A stretch of 64,000 nt of DNA from Bifidobacterium asteroides (lineage in GTDB: Bacteria; Actinomycetota; Actinomycetes; Actinomycetales; Bifidobacteriaceae): positions 248,001 to 312,000 of the forward strand of contig NZ_QGLK01000005.1 in NCBI RefSeq assembly GCF_003202755.1, written 5' to 3'. Position numbers and translations under genes: made by a program. The notes below the pieces were generated by a model, which was not told the DNA's origin, ran no database searches, and worked only from the letters and a program-made list of their open reading frames with translations. This document shows, in pieces, positions 47,610 through 56,879 of the stretch; the first letter of the stretch is position 1, and each line of letters opens with the position of its first letter.

Positions 47610-48283
47610 GATCGCTCCGGCGAACTGTCGGCAGTGTCGGCGAACTGATCCTCCTGGTAGGCGCAGATGAAGGGCAGCTGCTGCCGCGACCCGTCCACCG
47701 GATCGACCACCTGAATGCTGCCGTCTGTCCGGCCACCCACCAGCGAAGCGATAGCCAACGTCTTCGCGCCCTGGCGCTGGATGATCCCACAGTCAAGATT
47801 GAGCTCGTTATCCTTGCCTAAGGTAACCAGGGATGAAGTCTGCACATAGGATTTCCGGCCCAGCCAGGCATCCAGCAGGATGACCCGCCTGCCTTCGATG
47901 GATGGGCCCTTGATGGAGGGATATACGAAGTCCATGACGAAGGCGTCCAGATCCTGCCCGCGCGAGGCTGCGGCATGAAGCATGGCATCAGCCAGTGGCA
48001 CAGCAGCGGCGGTCAGGGCCCCGACCGCATCGAAGTCGTCGACTGAATAGCCTGCATCTTCCAGGGTGTCCAGAAGAACGTGCCCGGCAAGTTCGGCCCC
48101 GCGGTGGTGGAAGGTGACCCCGCTCAGCTCGGTGAAGGGACGCCCGCCGATCTCCTGGGCCAGGAGTTCGCGCAGCTGATCGACCGGCTCAGGCAGGTCC
48201 ATGTCGGATTTGCGCCCGACCAGATCAGGCGACCCAGTGGGCCTGAAGGATGAACCCTCTTGTCTCTTCGATGCCTCGTTCAT
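47606..48283 (-). CDS. Orotate-phosphoribosyltransferase-like protein lacking the PRPP loop
   Basis: 225 aa in the phosphoribosyltransferase fold. GAELAGHVLLDTLEDAGYSVDDFDAVGALTAAAVPLADAMLHAAASRG matches the core of PyrE from actinobacteria, and SIEGRRVILLDAWLGRKSYVQTSSLV stands where PyrE has the PRPP-binding VVVEDVVTTGGS. The acidic pair and TTG of that loop are gone, so normal PRPP chemistry is unlikely. It may be a regulatory or binding protein derived from PyrE. ATG 48283 has no clear ribosome-binding site; ATG 48202 is possible. It overlaps the methyltransferase gene by four bases and may head the operon. Confidence 0.7.
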   Translation of the reverse strand: MNEASKRQEGSSFRPTGSPDLVGRKSDMDLPEPVDQLRELLAQEIGGRPFTELSGVTFHHRGAELAGHVLLDTLEDAGYSVDDFDAVGALTAAAVPLADAMLHAAASRGQDLDAFVMDFVYPSIKGPSIEGRRVILLDAWLGRKSYVQTSSLVTLGKDNELNLDCGIIQRQGAKTLAIASLVGGRTDGSIQVVDPVDGSRQQLPFICAYQEDQFADTADSSPERS

Positions 48284-48320
48284 GCTTATCAGACTAGCGC
48301 CGGAGGCCCCTAAGCGGCAC

Positions 48321-49673
48321 TCACTGCCCTTGGTCGGGCAAAACTTCCGGCGCGGTCAGCTCCCTGATATTGCCCTTGTCTGAATCGATCATGTCGACCG
48401 AATCGATGACCTTGGAAGGGTCCATCTGCTGCAGCTTTCGGGCGGTAACCAGAACCCGCGATTCCAAAGAGGATGCGAACTTGTTGTAAGCGGTCACTGT
48501 GGCAGTGATGGAACGGCCCAGTTTGTTGGCCCGGTCGCCCAGGACCACAAAGCGGTCATAGAGCTCGTGTGTCAACGTAAATAGGGTGCGGGCGTCCTCG
48601 GACAGGTTCTGCTGCTGCCAGGCATAGGCCACCGACTTGAGCACAGCCCAGAGGGTCACCGGCGAAGTCAGAGCCACCTTTTGGGCAAAGGCATCATCCA
48701 TCAGGGTGGGGTCCACCTCCAGAGCAGCCTGCAGAAGGGAGTCGTTGGGGATGAAGGCTACCACGAAGTCCGGGGCCGTTTCAAAGGCGTTCCAGTACTC
48801 CTTGTCGGCCAGGGCCTTGACGTGCTCGCGCAGGGCACGGGCATGCGCCTTGAGCAGCTCGTCCCGGCGGCGCAGCTCGTCATCCGAAGCGGTGTCGGGG
48901 ATCTCGCAGGCCCGCTGGTAGTCGGAATAGGGTGCCTTGGCGTCAATGGGAATGGTCTTGCCGCCGGGCAGATGGACCACCATGTCTGGACGCAGAACGC
49001 GGCCATCCGAGGCAGTGACCACAACCTGAGTGTCGAAGTCCACATGCTCCAAGAGCCCAGCGGACTCGACGATATTCCTGAGCTGAGCCTCTCCCCAAGC
49101 GCCGCGCACCTTGTTGTTGCGCAGTGCCGAAGCCAAGGAACTGGTCTCCTTGTCCAGCCGCCCCTGCTGCTCACCCAGACTCTTCAGCTGCTGCCCCAGG
49201 GACCCCATCTCCTGCTTGCGACCTTCCTCGATTTGGGCCACCTTATGCTGGAGGGCATCCAGATTCTTCTGCACGGGAGCCAGAGCCGAGAGCACCTTGC
49301 TCTCCTCCTCCATGCTCTGAGCCTGCCTGCGCCGCTTCTCCTCTTCCTGAGCCTGTGTACGGCGGCGCTCCTGCTCGATTCTGATTTGCTCGGCCTGCTG
49401 GGCCTGGGCCAGCTGGGACTTGACAAAGGAGAGCTCGCGGTTCAGGCCGTCCACCTTGGTCCGCGCCTCCACCAGAGCCGCCTCGGATCCATGAAGCCTG
49501 TCCTGGACCTGGTCCAGCTGCGAACGCAGCTCATCCACCTGGCCGTCAGACCCCGTGCCGACGGCCCTACGGCCCTGGGCACGACCCAGCACATATCCGG
49601 CCAATCCCCCCAGGACCATACCGATCAGCAGGAGAAGCACAACCATGACCACCGATGACATAGAATCGAACAT
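48321..49673 (-). CDS. rmuC: RmuC-type DNA recombination protein
   Basis: A membrane-anchored nuclease-fold protein thought to limit inverted-repeat recombination. 450 aa from ATG 49673, with GGAGG 13 bases away. An N-terminal helix (VVMVVLLLLIGMVLGGLAGYVLG) anchors it. About 140 residues of coiled coil follow, rich in Gln/Glu/Arg (QAQQAEQIRIEQERRRTQAQ). Then comes the RmuC domain: VRGAWGEAQLRNIVESAGL, DMVVHLPGGKTIPIDAKAPYSDY with the PD-(D/E)xK-like DAK, and FIPNDSLLQAALEVDP. It lies 37 bp before the PRTase-like gene, possibly at the head of the same transcript. Confidence 0.95.
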   Translation of the reverse strand: MFDSMSSVVMVVLLLLIGMVLGGLAGYVLGRAQGRRAVGTGSDGQVDELRSQLDQVQDRLHGSEAALVEARTKVDGLNRELSFVKSQLAQAQQAEQIRIEQERRRTQAQEEEKRRRQAQSMEEESKVLSALAPVQKNLDALQHKVAQIEEGRKQEMGSLGQQLKSLGEQQGRLDKETSSLASALRNNKVRGAWGEAQLRNIVESAGLLEHVDFDTQVVVTASDGRVLRPDMVVHLPGGKTIPIDAKAPYSDYQRACEIPDTASDDELRRRDELLKAHARALREHVKALADKEYWNAFETAPDFVVAFIPNDSLLQAALEVDPTLMDDAFAQKVALTSPVTLWAVLKSVAYAWQQQNLSEDARTLFTLTHELYDRFVVLGDRANKLGRSITATVTAYNKFASSLESRVLVTARKLQQMDPSKVIDSVDMIDSDKGNIRELTAPEVLPDQGQ

Positions 49674-49849
49674 ATGTTCTAGTAAACCTCCAAGACTGGA
49701 CCCGAAAGTGAGATCGGCACGGCAGATTGTCGGCGATAATTCGAGAATTCGTTTTTTCCGCAAGGAATCGGCCTTAAGACCGGTGCTGGGCCGCAATGAC
49801 GGGCAGAATAGAAAATATTGAGGGGTTGGAGCAAGACCGAAGGAGATCC

Positions 49850-51925
49850 GTGGGTATCGATATCTTCCTGGCAATAGCCGATCTGGTCGTGGCCTGTGCG
49901 GTCACCTGGCTGATCATCTGGTACTTCCTTATGCCGTCGGCTCATGTCAGTGACCAAGATGCAGGCTCAGACTCCCTGGCCAACCACCCCTGGCGCGATC
50001 CCGAGGATTGGGGCAAATGGGGGGCCGATCTGGACTCCCGCAGCCACCGTCTGCTCAGGCCTACCATCATTAGCGCCCTGCTGACTGCACCCGTCCTCGC
50101 TCTTGATCTATTCGATCGTTTCGCCCCCGATCTGATTCCCTCCTGGCTGACCAGCCCTTGGGTCCAGGCTATTCTGATAACCCCAGTCATCTTCTATTGC
50201 GGTCGTGGAATACTCATGGACGGGTGGAAGTCCATGACCGAGCACCGTTGCAGCCCCGATCTTTTGGCCATGCTGGCCACAAGTCTGGCCTACCTGTACA
50301 GCCTGGCTACCTGCCTGGCCGGGTCCCTGCTACCGGAGGGCTCCCGATCCCCATACTTCGACCTGATCGGCGTAGTTATCACCCTCCTGTTGCTGGCCCG
50401 GGTCATCGGCACCAGAATGGAAGCCTCCCTGGTGGCCTCTTTGAACCATCTAACAGAAATCCGACCAGCCTCAGGCCTGGTGGCCGATCCCGAACATCCG
50501 CAGACAGTTCCCGCCCGGATCCTTGCACGTGACCGGATCCGCTCAGGAGATTTGCTCCTGGTACGCACAGGAGAGCGCCCAGCCGCCGACGGGATTGTGG
50601 AGTCAGGATCGGCTCTGGTGGACGACAGCGAGCTGACCGGCGGCGACCGACCTCGGCCTTGCGGGCCCGGCGACCGGATCCTGGCCTCCAGCAAGATTCT
50701 GGAGGGTCGACTGTCCATCCGCGTGGATGCCGCCGGCGACAACACCTATGCAGCCAGGCTGGTGAAGATCATCCCCCAGGCCCTGGTCGAACGCTCCCCT
50801 GACATGCGTAGGATGGATCGCATCGTCAACATAGCCATCGCCCTGATCATGATCCTGGCTGTCTGGACCTTCATGCTCTGGCTCATGCTGGGACCGCAAC
50901 CCCACCTGGCCCACGCTGTAGGCAATGCCGTCTGTGTGCTGACCATTACCTGTCCCGCCGTCGCAGCCATGACCATACCCATGGCCTTCCGAACCAGCTT
51001 GGAGACGGGCCTGGCCCACGGTCTGCTTTTCACTTCGCCACGAGCCATGAACCACCTGGGCCGGGTGCGCACGCTGATTCTGGACGACTCCTCTCTGCTG
51101 GGTCCCGACGACTCGGAGAGCCAGGGTGTCCACGCGGAATCCCTGACTCGCACTGCCACCCATCTACGCGCCTTGCGAGTGAGCAGCCTGATCCTGGATG
51201 GAAGCCGCCAGCCGGACGACAGGATCGAGCGGGCAGCCCGTCAGGCGGGCGTGGATATGCTGATCACCCGGCTGACCCCCGAGCGCAAGCGCGAGTGCAT
51301 GGATCGGCTCAATCACGACCTGACCCGGAGCAGCAGAGGCGTTCCAGCGGATCGGACTGGTCAAGACACCGCTTCCGCCGAGAAGCAGGGTCGAACCAGC
51401 CTGGTGGCTCTGGCAGCTGGGACCACGGCGGATCCCAAGCTGGCAGCCAGGGCTCAGGTGAGCATCACTTTGGGTCCAAAACTTCAGGCTGACACAGACG
51501 ATGCCGCGGACGACATCGACCTGCCACATCCGGATCTGATCCTGCACCAAGGCGACCTGGACGGGACAGGCAGGGCCATCGAACTGAGCCGGGCCACCAC
51601 CCGGGTCATCAAGCAGAACCTGACCTGGTCCACTGTCTACAACGTCATCGCTCTGGTCATTGCCACCGGAATCTGCCAACCCTTCTTGGGCTGGATGCTC
51701 AACCCCATGATTGCAGCAGTAACAGGGGCCTTATCCACCATCCTGGCCATGCTCAACGTCCGTCGTCTGCACCGGCTGCGGCACCTGCGCCGTCGCTGGC
51801 TGCACCTCGCCCTGATCGACACAGACCAGCTTCCTACTGTAGCGGCACGACGCCCCCAAGTCATCGTCGACAGCCAGTGGGAGTCCATGCAAGAGGGCAA
51901 GGATCCGACGGCCGCTATGGACTGA
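49850..51925 (+). CDS. P1B-type ATPase-like membrane protein without catalytic motifs
   Basis: 691 aa from GTG 49850, preceded by AAGGAG; ATG 49796 is in frame but has no such site. The membrane helices and their order match heavy-metal P-type ATPases (PDLLAMLATSLAYLYSLATC; late helices SRATTRVIKQNLTWSTVYNV and PMIAAVTGALSTILAMLNVRRL). Every signature is altered: actuator TGES is TGGD (SELTGGDRP), the CPC metal motif is TCPAV, DKTGT is DDSSL (LILDDSSLLG), TGDN is absent (LILDGSRQP) and GDGINDAP reads AAGTTADP. The nucleotide-binding domain is nearly missing, with about 40 residues between the phosphorylation site and the hinge. It is open throughout with normal codon use, so it is a maintained protein, not a pseudogene. 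ATP-driven pumping is very unlikely. Confidence 0.85.
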   Translation: MGIDIFLAIADLVVACAVTWLIIWYFLMPSAHVSDQDAGSDSLANHPWRDPEDWGKWGADLDSRSHRLLRPTIISALLTAPVLALDLFDRFAPDLIPSWLTSPWVQAILITPVIFYCGRGILMDGWKSMTEHRCSPDLLAMLATSLAYLYSLATCLAGSLLPEGSRSPYFDLIGVVITLLLLARVIGTRMEASLVASLNHLTEIRPASGLVADPEHPQTVPARILARDRIRSGDLLLVRTGERPAADGIVESGSALVDDSELTGGDRPRPCGPGDRILASSKILEGRLSIRVDAAGDNTYAARLVKIIPQALVERSPDMRRMDRIVNIAIALIMILAVWTFMLWLMLGPQPHLAHAVGNAVCVLTITCPAVAAMTIPMAFRTSLETGLAHGLLFTSPRAMNHLGRVRTLILDDSSLLGPDDSESQGVHAESLTRTATHLRALRVSSLILDGSRQPDDRIERAARQAGVDMLITRLTPERKRECMDRLNHDLTRSSRGVPADRTGQDTASAEKQGRTSLVALAAGTTADPKLAARAQVSITLGPKLQADTDDAADDIDLPHPDLILHQGDLDGTGRAIELSRATTRVIKQNLTWSTVYNVIALVIATGICQPFLGWMLNPMIAAVTGALSTILAMLNVRRLHRLRHLRRRWLHLALIDTDQLPTVAARRPQVIVDSQWESMQEGKDPTAAMD

Positions 51926-51950
51926 ATCTACAGAGCACAGTACGTGGTAC

Positions 51951-51990
51951 AAAAAGGGTCGGCACTCGGGGATTATCCCGGGTACCGACC
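51951..51990 (-). terminator. Intrinsic terminator of clpB
   Basis: Between convergent genes, GGTCGGCACTCGGG (51957-51970) pairs with CCCGGGTACCGACC (51977-51990) with one mismatch and one G:U, loop GATTAT. On the minus strand it is followed by TTTTTG. It can also act for the plus-strand gene ending at 51925. Confidence 0.75.
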
Positions 51991-52000
51991 TTAATTGATC

Positions 52001-54772
52001 TCAGCGAGACTGGGCCTGACCCTGATCGTCGCCACGAGCGGCATGACGGCCACGACCGCCATCGCCGGCATCAGCCTCGGCATCGCCATCAGCCGTCACA
52101 TCGTTGACCGTGACCGAATCATCGACCAGATTCTCAGTGGGCCAAGCGGTCAGCTCCAGGTGGTCGCCGCCGGTCTGGTCCACCAGGACCGTGTCGCCGT
52201 CGTGAACCTTGCCAGCCAGCAGCATCCTGGCCAGCTGATCGCCCACCTCGGTCTGGACCAGCCGACGCAAGGGCCGAGCACCGAAGGCCGGGTCATATCC
52301 CATGTTGGCCAGCCATTCCCTAGCGGAGTCGGTGACATCAAGGGTGATGCGCCGGTCGGTCAGCCGCTGGGCCACCTGCTTGACCTGGATGTCCACAATG
52401 GAACCCAGCTCGTCGCGGGTCAGCGGGTGGAAGATGACCAGATCGTCCAGCCGGTTGATGAACTCAGGCTTGAAGTTGGCATGCACCGCATCCATAACGG
52501 CCTTACGCTTGCCATCCTCGTCCAGGTCGTCCCGGACCAGGAACTGCGAGCCCAGGTTGGAGGTCATGATCAGAATGGTGTTCTTGAAGTCCACCGTCCT
52601 GCCCTGGCCATCGGTCAGCCGACCGTCATCCAGAACCTGCAGCAGCAGGTCGAAGACCTCAGGGTTGGCCTTCTCGACTTCGTCGAAGAGGACCACCGAG
52701 TAGGGCCGCCTACGGACGGCTTCGGTCAGCTGGCCACCCTCCTCATAGCCCACGTAGCCGGGAGCAGCGCCGATCAGCCGGGAGACCGAGGCCTTCTCCA
52801 TGTACTCTGACATGTCGATGCGGACCATGGCCTTCTCGTCGTCGAAGAGGAAGTCAGCCAAAGCCTTGGCCAGCTCCGTCTTGCCCACGCCGGTGGGGCC
52901 CAGGAACATGAAGGATCCTGTAGGCCGATCGGGATCGGCGATGCCGGCACGCGAGCGCCGGACCGCGTCGGATACCGCATGGATGGCCTCCTGCTGGCCG
53001 ACCACCCGCTTGCCCAGGTAGTCCTCCATATGCAGGAGCTTCTCGTTCTCGCCCTCCATGAGCCGTCCCACAGGGATACCGGTCCAGTCCGAAACGATCT
53101 CCGCTACAGAATCCGCATCAACATGGTCAGGAACCATGGGCTCCTGGGCCGGTCCCCCGGCGATGTCAGCCCCATCGGGACCAACGTCATTGGAGGCGTT
53201 CTTGGCCTGCTCGGCCGCGTTCTCCGCCTGGGCCAGCTGCTTGCGAATGCCGGGGATCTCCCCGTAGAGGATGCGGGAAGCCTTCTCCAGGTCGCCCTCG
53301 CGGGTGGCCTTGTCAGCCTCGACCCGCTTGGCATCCAGCTGGGCACGCAGATCGCCGACCTTGTTGTGGCCGGCCTTCTCGTTCTCCCAACGAGCCTTGA
53401 GGCCACCCAGCTTCTCGCGAGAGTCCGCCAGCTCGGCCTGCAGCTTGCTCAGACGGTCCTTGGAGGCTGGGTCATCGGCCTTCTTCAGCTGCATCTCCTC
53501 CATCTCCAGACGGGTGACGCGACGTTGAAGCTCGTCGATTTCCTCAGGCTGGGAATCCAGCTCCATCCTCAGGTGGGCAGCGGCCTCGTCAACCAGGTCG
53601 ATGGCCTTGTCTGGCAGCTGACGACCCGAGATATACCGGTTGGACAACGTAGCTGCCGCCACCAGGGCATCATCCCCGATGGTCACCTTGTGGTGAGCCT
53701 CGTAACGCTGCTTGAGACCACGCAGGATGGCCACGGTATCCTCCACGGAGGGCTCGCCCACGAAGACCTGCTGGAAGCGGCGCTCCAGAGCCGGGTCCTT
53801 CTCGATGTTCTCACGGTACTCGTCCAGGGTGGTGGCGCCAATCAGGCGCAGTTCTCCCCTGGCCAGCATGGGCTTGAGCATGTTGCCTGCATCCATGGAT
53901 CCCTCTGCGGCACCAGCACCGACAATGGTATGAATCTCATCAATGAAGGTGATGACCTGACCGTTGGCGCTCTTGATCTCGTTGAGAACAGCCTTGAGTC
54001 GTTCCTCGAATTCGCCACGGTACTTGCTGCCAGCCACCATGGAGCTCAGATCCAGGGAGATCAGCCTCTTGCCCTGCAGGGTGGTGGGCACATCGCCGGC
54101 TACGATGCGTTCGGCCAGGCCTTCGACCACAGCTGTCTTACCCACGCCAGGCTCGCCGATAAGGACAGGGTTGTTCTTGGTCCGCCGAGACAGGATCTGC
54201 ATGACACGACGAATCTCCTGATCCCTGCCGATGACCGGGTCCAGCTTGCCCTCCTTGGCCTGGGCGGTCAGATCGGTGGAGTACTTTTCCAAGGCCTTGT
54301 AAGTGCCCTCGGCATCCGGGCTGGTCACCTTGGCACCGCCGCGCACCTGGGGCACGGCCTTACGCAGGGTATCTGCCTGCAGACCGTTTCGGTTCAGAAT
54401 ATCGGCAGCCTGCGAAGGACCCTGGGCGATGGCGATAAGCAAATGCTCGGTGGACACGTATTCGTCCCCCATGGCCTGCATTTCCTTCTCTGCCTGAGCC
54501 AAGGCCATGCTGAGCTGACGGCTGGCATCGGGCTGCGATGCCGTGGATCCGCTGGCCGACGGCAGAGCCACCAGGGCCTGACGGACCTCGGCTCCGACCC
54601 GTTGGCTGTCACCACCAGCGGCTTGAATCAGCCCAGGCACCACGCCGGACTGCTGACGCAGCAGTGAGTCCAACAGATGGAGCACATCCACCTGAGGGTT
54701 GCCGGCCGCCGAGGCCGACTGAATAGCATCGCCGATGGCCTGCTGAGCCATGGTGGTGAAGTTTTCGTTCAT
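52001..54772 (-). CDS. clpB: ClpB disaggregase (Hsp100 chaperone)
   Basis: An ATP-driven hexamer that rescues aggregated proteins with DnaK. 923 aa from ATG 54772, with TGGAGG nine bases upstream; a longer frame to 54814 is unsupported. The N-terminal double repeat ([19 protein letters not shown]) is followed by AAA-1 with Walker A GEPGVGKT and Walker B FIDEIH. A coiled-coil M domain follows ([22 protein letters not shown] onwards), then AAA-2 with GPTGVGKT and [11 protein letters not shown]-terminal acidic and Gly/Arg-rich tail ends the protein. A HAIR operator at 54881 indicates control by the heat-shock repressor HspR. Confidence 0.98.
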   Translation of the reverse strand: MNENFTTMAQQAIGDAIQSASAAGNPQVDVLHLLDSLLRQQSGVVPGLIQAAGGDSQRVGAEVRQALVALPSASGSTASQPDASRQLSMALAQAEKEMQAMGDEYVSTEHLLIAIAQGPSQAADILNRNGLQADTLRKAVPQVRGGAKVTSPDAEGTYKALEKYSTDLTAQAKEGKLDPVIGRDQEIRRVMQILSRRTKNNPVLIGEPGVGKTAVVEGLAERIVAGDVPTTLQGKRLISLDLSSMVAGSKYRGEFEERLKAVLNEIKSANGQVITFIDEIHTIVGAGAAEGSMDAGNMLKPMLARGELRLIGATTLDEYRENIEKDPALERRFQQVFVGEPSVEDTVAILRGLKQRYEAHHKVTIGDDALVAAATLSNRYISGRQLPDKAIDLVDEAAAHLRMELDSQPEEIDELQRRVTRLEMEEMQLKKADDPASKDRLSKLQAELADSREKLGGLKARWENEKAGHNKVGDLRAQLDAKRVEADKATREGDLEKASRILYGEIPGIRKQLAQAENAAEQAKNASNDVGPDGADIAGGPAQEPMVPDHVDADSVAEIVSDWTGIPVGRLMEGENEKLLHMEDYLGKRVVGQQEAIHAVSDAVRRSRAGIADPDRPTGSFMFLGPTGVGKTELAKALADFLFDDEKAMVRIDMSEYMEKASVSRLIGAAPGYVGYEEGGQLTEAVRRRPYSVVLFDEVEKANPEVFDLLLQVLDDGRLTDGQGRTVDFKNTILIMTSNLGSQFLVRDDLDEDGKRKAVMDAVHANFKPEFINRLDDLVIFHPLTRDELGSIVDIQVKQVAQRLTDRRITLDVTDSAREWLANMGYDPAFGARPLRRLVQTEVGDQLARMLLAGKVHDGDTVLVDQTGGDHLELTAWPTENLVDDSVTVNDVTADGDAEADAGDGGRGRHAARGDDQGQAQSR

Positions 54773-54880
54773 AGAGCATCCTCCAACATTCTTCGACAGA
54801 GCCAGCCGAATCACTCGGACCGACCCGTCACGGGTTCATCTGTCTTCTACAACAGCGAAAGGAGGACTCCTATTCCCAAA

Positions 54881-54901
54881 CTTGAGCCTAAACGACTCAA
54901 G
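54881..54901. promoter_or_regulatory. HAIR element, HspR operator of clpB
   Basis: CTTGAGC-N7-ACTCAAG matches the HspR-associated inverted repeat CTTGAGT-N7-ACTCAAG at all but one position. It lies 109 bp upstream of the clpB ATG. In bifidobacteria and other actinobacteria HspR represses clpB and dnaK operons through such sites. With flanking AAA and TTT the arms extend to 9 bp, and the plus strand continues with TTTTT, so the site also resembles a terminator. Confidence 0.9.
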
Positions 54902-54931
54902 TTTTTATATTGCTTGTTTTACCGCTATTCG

Positions 54932-55747
54932 CTACTCGTCGATGACTACATTGCGCAGGTAGCCGATCCCCTCAACCTGAACCGTGGCCTCGTCTCGGTT
55001 TTCCAGGGAACCTGTGGCGTGCGGCGTGCCGGTCATGATGACATCGCCGGGCAGCAGGGTGGCGAAGCTGGAGATGAAGGCGATCTGCTCAGGAATGGAG
55101 TGGATCAGGTTAGCGGTGGTGCCACTGGCCTCAGGCACCTCTTCCCCGTTGAGTTTGAAGGAAATCTTCGCGTCACGATAGTCCAGGTCGGTCTCGATCC
55201 AAGGCCCGAGGGGGCAGGCGGTGTCAAAGCCCTTGCAACGGGTCCACATGGGATCGTTCTTCTGCAGATCGCGCAGGGTTACGTCATTGACACAGGTGTA
55301 GCCCAGCACATAGTCCATGGCCTCGTTGACGCTCACCTTCCGAGCCATCCTGCCTATGATGACGGCAACCTCCGGCTCGTAGTTCATGTCCTTGCTGTAA
55401 GAGGGCTTGACGATGGGATCGTCAGGGCCGATGACCGAGGTGGAGGGCTTCATGAAGAGCATGAGATTCTCTGGAGGCTCCGGATCCGAGGACTGGCCAT
55501 GCTCGGCCATGTAAGCGGAATGGGCGCGGTAGTTCTTGGCTGCTCCATAGATCTTGGAGGGGATGACCGGGGCCAGCAGCCGCACATCCTCGTCGTCCAA
55601 TGGGTAACGCTGACCGGTGGGTTCGACCTGCTGGCCGGTCAGTGGGTAGCCGCTCAGCTCGACCAGGTAGTCCTTGCCGTCCTGCTTGTCAGTTTGGACG
55701 AAGGCGTATCGTGGGGTGTCCTTGTAGGAAAAACGCGCGATTCTCAT
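54932..55747 (-). CDS. Fumarylacetoacetate hydrolase (FAH) family protein
   Basis: Divalent-metal-dependent hydrolase or decarboxylase of 2-oxo acids. 271 aa. After an N-terminal 60-residue domain the FAH core starts with IYGAAKNYRAHSAYMAE. The metal ligands lie in NYEPEVAVIIGRMARKV (Glu, Glu) and YTCVNDVTLRDLQ (Asp). The C-terminus has LLPGDVIMTGTPHATG. Length and motifs fit the YisK/FahD-like subgroup; the natural substrate is not known. It stands 68 bp downstream of the yggS stop and may be read with it. Confidence 0.92.
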   Translation of the reverse strand: MRIARFSYKDTPRYAFVQTDKQDGKDYLVELSGYPLTGQQVEPTGQRYPLDDEDVRLLAPVIPSKIYGAAKNYRAHSAYMAEHGQSSDPEPPENLMLFMKPSTSVIGPDDPIVKPSYSKDMNYEPEVAVIIGRMARKVSVNEAMDYVLGYTCVNDVTLRDLQKNDPMWTRCKGFDTACPLGPWIETDLDYRDAKISFKLNGEEVPEASGTTANLIHSIPEQIAFISSFATLLPGDVIMTGTPHATGSLENRDEATVQVEGIGYLRNVVIDE

Positions 55748-55814
55748 AGGGCACAGTCTAGCCCCAGCCCGATCCTCTTAACAGAATCGGGTTCCAAAAA
55801 CAGACAGTGGCTGA

Positions 55815-56633
55815 TTAGATAAAAGCCCGCGGTCCGAAGATGGCTGTGCCTACACGGACCTCGGTCGACCCCTCAGCCACGGCATACTCCATGTCTCCGG
55901 TCATTCCCATGGACAGCATGGTGCAGGTGTCAGTGCCCGGCTCCCCCGAATCCCTGATGCGGTCGCGCAGACTACGCAGGTGGGCGAATCCACTTCTGAT
56001 GACCGCCTCGTCGTCCACATGTGCACCAACAGTCATCAGACCCTTAAGCCTTATACCCTCCATACCAGCCAGCTCATAGGCCAAATCCAGAGCTTGATCG
56101 GGGGCACATCCCGACTTGGCCTGCTCGCCAGACTCGTTGACCTCCAGGAGTATGCCCACAGTTCTGCCCGCAGCCAGTGCCCGCGTGGCCAGCTTTCGAG
56201 CCAGCGAAGGCCCGTCGACTGACTCGACCGTGTCGACATATGGCAGGATCTTATTGATCTTGTTGGATTGGAGCTGCCCAATAAGGTGAAAGCCCACCCT
56301 GGCGCTTGATGAATCACTGTTTGCAGTGTCGGTGCCGAGGGACAATCCCCCGTCCCGACAGAGCTTCAGCAATCCCTGGGCCTTAGCAGTGACTTCCTGA
56401 GGACGATTCTCGCCGATCCGACGCACCCCGGCATCGATGGCTGCCATGATCTCACCCACATCGCGGGTCTTGGTGGCCGCCAGCAGAGTTACCGAGCCCT
56501 CTTTTCGACCGGCGGAGTCCTCCGCTTTGGCGATCCTTTCAGCCACACGCTTGACCCCATCTGCGATCTGCCCAGCTCGTTCCCTGCTGATCTGCCGATT
56601 GCCCAGATCCTTGTGGTCCATATAGGCGACCAT
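55815..56633 (-). CDS. yggS: Pyridoxal-phosphate homeostasis protein, YggS/PLPBP family
   Basis: Binds PLP and balances the vitamin B6 pool; no catalytic reaction is known. 272 aa, start ATG 56633 behind AAGGAGGT. The TIM-barrel hallmarks are TLLAATKTRDVGEIMAAIDAG with the PLP Lys, RRIGENRPQEVTAKA, FHLIGQLQSNKINKILPYVDTVESVD and LSMGMTGDMEYAVAEGSTEVRVGTAIFG. There is a variable insert (GLSLGTDTANSDSSSAR) before the FHLIGQLQ strand. Confidence 0.96.
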   Translation of the reverse strand: MVAYMDHKDLGNRQISRERAGQIADGVKRVAERIAKAEDSAGRKEGSVTLLAATKTRDVGEIMAAIDAGVRRIGENRPQEVTAKAQGLLKLCRDGGLSLGTDTANSDSSSARVGFHLIGQLQSNKINKILPYVDTVESVDGPSLARKLATRALAAGRTVGILLEVNESGEQAKSGCAPDQALDLAYELAGMEGIRLKGLMTVGAHVDDEAVIRSGFAHLRSLRDRIRDSGEPGTDTCTMLSMGMTGDMEYAVAEGSTEVRVGTAIFGPRAFI

Positions 56634-56879
56634 GATCCGCTACCTCCTTACTTAAAATCCGGAAGCCTTGACTGAGGCCATGGTAGCCAGTGGCTCATAC
56701 CGGAATTCGCTCCGATCCCGGGCCCAGATGACAATACTGACGAACCAGGATCAATGAGTCACGCTGCGCGGTCACGAATATTGCTATTCAGCAGTCGCTA
56801 AACAGTAATTCCCTCAAGTCTGAAAGTCGGCAGGTAAACATATGCCGCAAATGATCGACATGGCTCAGGACCGGAGAAC

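Noticed and set aside
52979..54667. 562-codon plus-strand frame opposite clpB
   Set aside because: GC-rich antisense frame of a highly conserved gene; no ribosome-binding site or domain.
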